From assembly GCA_028292405.1 (NCBI GenBank), contig JAQGMJ010000072.1, positions 1 to 41,916 of the forward strand: a DNA stretch of 41,916 nucleotides, in the 5' to 3' direction. This stretch comes from Betaproteobacteria bacterium (GTDB taxonomy: Bacteria > Pseudomonadota > Gammaproteobacteria > Burkholderiales > JAEUOS01). Position 1 is the stretch's first letter, and every line of letters starts with the position of its first letter. A model generated the notes under the pieces. The model saw nothing but the letters and a program-made list of their open reading frames with translations. It had not been told where the DNA came from and did not search any database. Shown here piece after piece: positions 38,490 through 41,916 of the stretch. The position numbers and the translations under genes are program-made.

Positions 38490-41400
38490 CTACATCTGCG
38501 GGCAGGTGACCGGCAGGGTGAAGTAGAAGGTAGCGCCCTTTTCCACCTCGCCCTCGGCCCACACCTGGCCGCCGTGGTGGGCGATGATGCGCTTGACCGA
38601 GGCCAGCCCGATGCCGCTGCCGGGGAATTCGTTGTGCGCGTGCAGGCGCTGGAAGGTGCCGAACAGCTTGGTGGTGTATTGCGCGTCGAAGCCAGCGCCG
38701 TCGTCGCGCACATAGTAGATGCGGCACTCGGTGGGCAGGGTGCGCTGCGGGCCGGTGATGACGGAGGAACGGCCGGCGGACAAGCGGGGCGCCGCCGCGT
38801 TGCCGTGGTTGCCGTCGCTGTCGTCATCGGCCGCGCCCTGCATGTCCGCATGCACCGCCTCCTCCTGCTCCGGCGTTGATGGGGCTATCGCCGACTCTTC
38901 GAATTCATGTGCCTCGCCGGCTGCCGCCGGCTCTTCAGTCTCACCTGCTGCCGCCGGCTCTCCGATTCCACCTGCCTCGCCGGCTATCGCCGGCTCGGCG
39001 CGCGCCGGCGCCGGCGTGCCCAGCGGCAGGGTGCCGAATTCGATGTGCGCCTTTTCATGCGCCGAGGTGAACTTCCAGGCGTTGCCGATCAGGTTGTCGA
39101 GCACGTCCTTGATCAGGCGCTGCTCGGCCCAGGCCTTGAGGCCCGGCATGATGGAGAATTCGACCTGGCGCTGCGGCTCGCGCTCGCGCAGTTCGGCGGC
39201 GATGCCGGCGGCCATCGCCGAGAGGTCGACCTCCTCCGGCTTCAAGTCGGTGCGCCCGAGGTGCGCCAGTTCCAGCAGGCCTTCGATCAGCCGGTCCATG
39301 GTGGCGCCGCCGTCGGCGATGCGCTCGAGGAAGACACGGTTTTCGCCCTTGAGCTGCTTGCCGAGATTTTCATTGAGCAGGCCGGCGAAGCCGGTCATGC
39401 GCCGCAGCGGCGCGCGCAGGTCGTGCGCCACGGTGTAGGAAAAGGCTTCGAGGTCGGCGTTGGCGCGCTTGAGTTCGGCGGTGCGGCGCTGCACCCGGCC
39501 TTCGAGCTCGGCGTTCAGGCGCAGGGTGGCGCGTTCCACCGCCTTGCGCGCGGTGAGGTCGTGGATGATCGAAAGCGCCGCCGGCTTGCCTTCGTATTCG
39601 AACGGCAGGGTGACGACTTCGACATCGACCCGGCTGCCGTCAGCGCGCAGCAGCACCTGCTCGGCCGGCGGCGTGGCGACGCGTTCCTCGATCACCCTGC
39701 GTACCCGCGCCATCGCCACTTCGACATAGGCCGGGTCGATGGTGTGCTGCACCGGCTCGCCGAGCAGTCCGACGGCGGAGTCGCGGCCGAACAGGCGCAC
39801 CGCCGCCGGGTTGATCATCACGGTGCGGTCTTCGCAGATCACGCGGATGGCGTCGGGCGAGGACTGGAACAGGGAGCGGTAGCGTTCCTCGCTTTGCGCC
39901 AGCGCCGACTCGCCGCGCTTTTTGGCGAGGGCGAAGGAGAGGTTGTGCGCCAGCTCGGCGACCAGGTTGGTCAGCTCGTCGTCGAAATAATTCGGCTCGG
40001 CGGCGAATACCGAGAAGGTGCCGGCCAGCTCCGAGCCCGGGCCGGGGGAGAGCGCCAGCGCGAACACCGCCGAGGCGCGCACGCCGATGGAGGCGGCGTC
40101 GGCCCGCACCGTGGCCGCCGCCGGATCCACTGCCAGGTCGTTGCTGATGTAGGCGTGGCGCTCGCGCGCCACCCGCGCCGCCGGGCTGAAAGGGTCGTTC
40201 AGATCAATGGTGCGCGCGCCGACGGCGCCCAGGCGCGGGCCGAAGCCGACATAGGGTTCCAGCGCATTGCTCTCGCGGCGGTACAGGCGGATCGCCGCGC
40301 TTACGAGATGCCCGTGGGTGACGGCGATCTCGCAGACCTTTTCGCACAGCACGCGCGGGTCGCTCTCCTGGATGATGGCCGCGCTGGTGCGCGACAGCGC
40401 GGCGTAGAGGTTGGACAGGCGCGCCACCCGGCGCTCGGCTTCCTTGCGCTGGCCGATGTCGCGCACCAGCAAGAGCACCGCGGGCGCGCCCTGGTAGTCC
40501 AGGCGCACCGCCACGCTCTCGACCTCGATCACCGAGCCGTCCAGGCGCACGTGGCGCTGCTCGATGCTGGTGGCGGGCACGCCGCGCTCCATCACGTCGC
40601 GCGCGCGCTGGTAGGCCGTCTCGCGGTATTCCGGGTGCGCCAGGTCGATGGCGCGCATGCCGATCATCTGGTCCGCGCTTTGCGCGCCGTACAGGCGCAC
40701 GGCGGCGGCGTTGACCAGCAGCACCCGCCCGCCGCGATGCACCACCATCGGCTGCGGCGCGGCGTCCACCAGCGACCGGTAGCGCGCCTCGGAGGCGCGC
40801 AGCGCCGTCTGCATGTGCAAAATCTGGTCGAGCATGTGGTTCACGCCGGTGGCCACCTCGGCCACCTCGCGCGGGCCGTCGGGCACGGCGCGCTGGTCGA
40901 ACTCGCCGCCGGCGACGCGCCGCGCGGTGCCGGTGAGCTCGAGCATCGGCCGCGAGATGCGCCGCTGGATGGCCAGCGCCAGCAGCGCCGCCGCCGCCAG
41001 CACCACCACGGTGAGGCTGGCCAGCGCGATGGCGTTGGCCTGCGCCTGGGCGTAGATCGAGGCCGTCGGCAGGCCCGCCAGGGCAAACCAGCCGGAAGTG
41101 CCGATCGGCCGGAAGGCGTAGAAGCGCTCGGTGCCGTCGCGGCCGGTGGCCATGGCGGTGCCCTCGCGGCGCGACAGCACCAGGCGGGTGACCTCGGTCT
41201 CGCGCAAGTTCTTGCCGATGAACTCCTGCGGGCGCGGCGCACGCGCGATCACGTTGCCTTCGGAATCGGTGATCGCCACCACGCCGTTGTAAGGCAGGGC
41301 GGAACTCACCAGCGGCTGGAACGAGGCCATGTTGACCACCACCTGCACCGCGCCGCGCAAGGTGCCCTGCGCGTCGCGCACCGGCTGCGCCACCACCAGC

Positions 41401-41916
41401 ACCCAGCGCCCGGTGTAGATGCCGCGCTGCGGCGCGCCGATCGAACCCGCCGCGCCGGCGCGCAGCTCGAGAAGCCAGCGCGGCTGGCCGATATTGGGCA
41501 GGCGGCCGCTGGCGGAACTGCTCTTGATCGAGGAGCACACCACCTGGCCATCGGCGGTGACGGTGCCGACATTGGCCAGGTCGTTGGACAAACGCAGCAG
41601 GTCGGTGAACAGCGGGTCGCAATTGTCCGGGTCGAGCGCGCGCACCTTCGGGCGCTCGGCAAGAAAGGCGGTGAGGCGGCGGAACTCGGCGAGAGACGTG
41701 GTGGCCTCGGCGGCGGTGACGTCGGCCAGGTTGACCACCAGCTGGTTGGCGCGCGCCATCTCGGCATCGGCCGCGTGCAGGGCGCTGTAGACCAGCATCG
41801 CCGCCAGCGGCAGGGCGGTGGCCAGCACCAGCGCGATCAGCATCGCCTGCAGCGAATAGCGGCGCGGCTCGGCGGCCGGCTTGGCCGGCGCGGCGGCGGG
41901 CGGGCGCGGCGCGGCA
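38490..41916 (-). CDS. Large membrane sensor histidine kinase (5' end outside the window)
   Basis: The frame is open to the right edge with protein-like sequence before the first in-window ATG (41843), so the true start may lie outside. Numbered from that ATG: membrane helix ~1-20; Cache-like periplasmic domain to ~265; second helix (IALASLTVVVLAAAALLAL); HAMP ~295-345; PAS ~350-465; GAF ~475-640; PAS ~645-760; HisKA with phospho-acceptor H807 (AHDLRAPLRRM); HATPase with N box NLIGNAWKFT, G1 DDGAGFD and G2 GSGIGLASVKRI. Between N box and G1 lies an unusual ~100-residue Ala/Gly/Glu-rich insert with repeats such as GEPAAAGETEEPAAAGE. No receiver domain or response regulator gene is in view. Confidence 0.93.
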   Translation of the reverse strand, partial: AAPRPPAAAPAKPAAEPRRYSLQAMLIALVLATALPLAAMLVYSALHAADAEMARANQLVVNLADVTAAEATTSLAEFRRLTAFLAERPKVRALDPDNCDPLFTDLLRLSNDLANVGTVTADGQVVCSSIKSSSASGRLPNIGQPRWLLELRAGAAGSIGAPQRGIYTGRWVLVVAQPVRDAQGTLRGAVQVVVNMASFQPLVSSALPYNGVVAITDSEGNVIARAPRPQEFIGKNLRETEVTRLVLSRREGTAMATGRDGTERFYAFRPIGTSGWFALAGLPTASIYAQAQANAIALASLTVVVLAAAALLALAIQRRISRPMLELTGTARRVAGGEFDQRAVPDGPREVAEVATGVNHMLDQILHMQTALRASEARYRSLVDAAPQPMVVHRGGRVLLVNAAAVRLYGAQSADQMIGMRAIDLAHPEYRETAYQRARDVMERGVPATSIEQRHVRLDGSVIEVESVAVRLDYQGAPAVLLLVRDIGQRKEAERRVARLSNLYAALSRTSAAIIQESDPRVLCEKVCEIAVTHGHLVSAAIRLYRRESNALEPYVGFGPRLGAVGARTIDLNDPFSPAARVARERHAYISNDLAVDPAAATVRADAASIGVRASAVFALALSPGPGSELAGTFSVFAAEPNYFDDELTNLVAELAHNLSFALAKKRGESALAQSEERYRSLFQSSPDAIRVICEDRTVMINPAAVRLFGRDSAVGLLGEPVQHTIDPAYVEVAMARVRRVIEERVATPPAEQVLLRADGSRVDVEVVTLPFEYEGKPAALSIIHDLTARKAVERATLRLNAELEGRVQRRTAELKRANADLEAFSYTVAHDLRAPLRRMTGFAGLLNENLGKQLKGENRVFLERIADGGATMDRLIEGLLELAHLGRTDLKPEEVDLSAMAAGIAAELREREPQRQVEFSIMPGLKAWAEQRLIKDVLDNLIGNAWKFTSAHEKAHIEFGTLPLGTPAPARAEPAIAGEAGGIGEPAAAGETEEPAAAGEAHEFEESAIAPSTPEQEEAVHADMQGAADDDSDGNHGNAAAPRLSAGRSSVITGPQRTLPTECRIYYVRDDGAGFDAQYTTKLFGTFQRLHAHNEFPGSGIGLASVKRIIAHHGGQVWAEGEVEKGATFYFTLPVTCPQM

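Overview
The window comes from a GC-rich betaproteobacterial chromosome, most like Burkholderiales or a close relative. The lineage call rests on two Bug-family (TctC-type) solute receptors, a GTG-started rdgC, the gene styles and the overall base composition. No rRNA or tRNA gene and no CRISPR array was seen.

Left part (1-20.1 kb), mostly host genes. A partial, possibly phage-derived reading frame (2-253) meets an HPP/CBS membrane protein. Two secreted proteins (2017-2922, 6482-7723) share a cysteine-containing beta-domain and proline linkers. Between and around them lie a DUF3592-type membrane protein, a coupled pair of small unknown genes, a small membrane protein, an XRE regulator and a small zinc-ribbon protein. 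Three short tandem-repeat arrays (about 10, 20 and 26 bp units) sit in this part, two of them directly at gene 3' ends. Next comes a lemA-TPM-TPM operon on the minus strand. It is followed by a catabolic/transport cluster: Bug receptor, GntR/UTRA regulator, SMP-30-type lactonase, enolase-superfamily enzyme and a second, divergent Bug receptor. A good minus-strand promoter between two TTGTACGTACAA-type palindromes fits control by the UTRA regulator. Then come rdgC and an SGNH/MBOAT pair for O-acylation of a surface or secreted glycan.

Middle part (20.3-27 kb). A podovirus-like block holds a small membrane protein, a tail fibre with a T7-type N-terminus, a T4-lysozyme-like signal-anchor endolysin, and an Rz spanin with Rz1 nested in another frame. 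An AT-richer insert follows, with a SAM methyltransferase and an acyltransferase-3 protein, both plausible surface-polysaccharide modifiers, and then a YafY/WYL regulator.

Right-centre part (27-37.3 kb), the most unusual region. A second podovirus-like block starts after a 39-bp leader that is almost identical (38/39) to the one before the tail-fibre block. It encodes a small internal-virion-like protein and a 1170-residue protein. The first 710 residues of the latter look like a phage internal virion protein, and its last ~130 residues look like a polymorphic-toxin C-terminus (HHSSL...SGHYRP). A likely immunity gene follows directly. Downstream lie a second, degenerate copy of the same architecture with a different linker, a homologous toxin tip and a homologous immunity gene, and then a third fragment cut by a REP-associated tyrosine transposase element. 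The first two copies are near-identical up to one sharp junction and unrelated just after it, as in polymorphic toxin systems that exchange C-terminal cassettes. I infer a T7-like virion protein platform that has acquired exchangeable toxin tips with immunity genes. Whether it is an active prophage, a domesticated particle or a decaying remnant cannot be decided from this window.

Right end (37.3-41.9 kb): a NADAR-domain protein translationally coupled to an unknown gene, and a large hybrid sensor histidine kinase (Cache-HAMP-PAS-GAF-PAS-HisKA-HATPase) that runs off the window and carries an odd ~100-residue low-complexity insert inside its ATPase domain.
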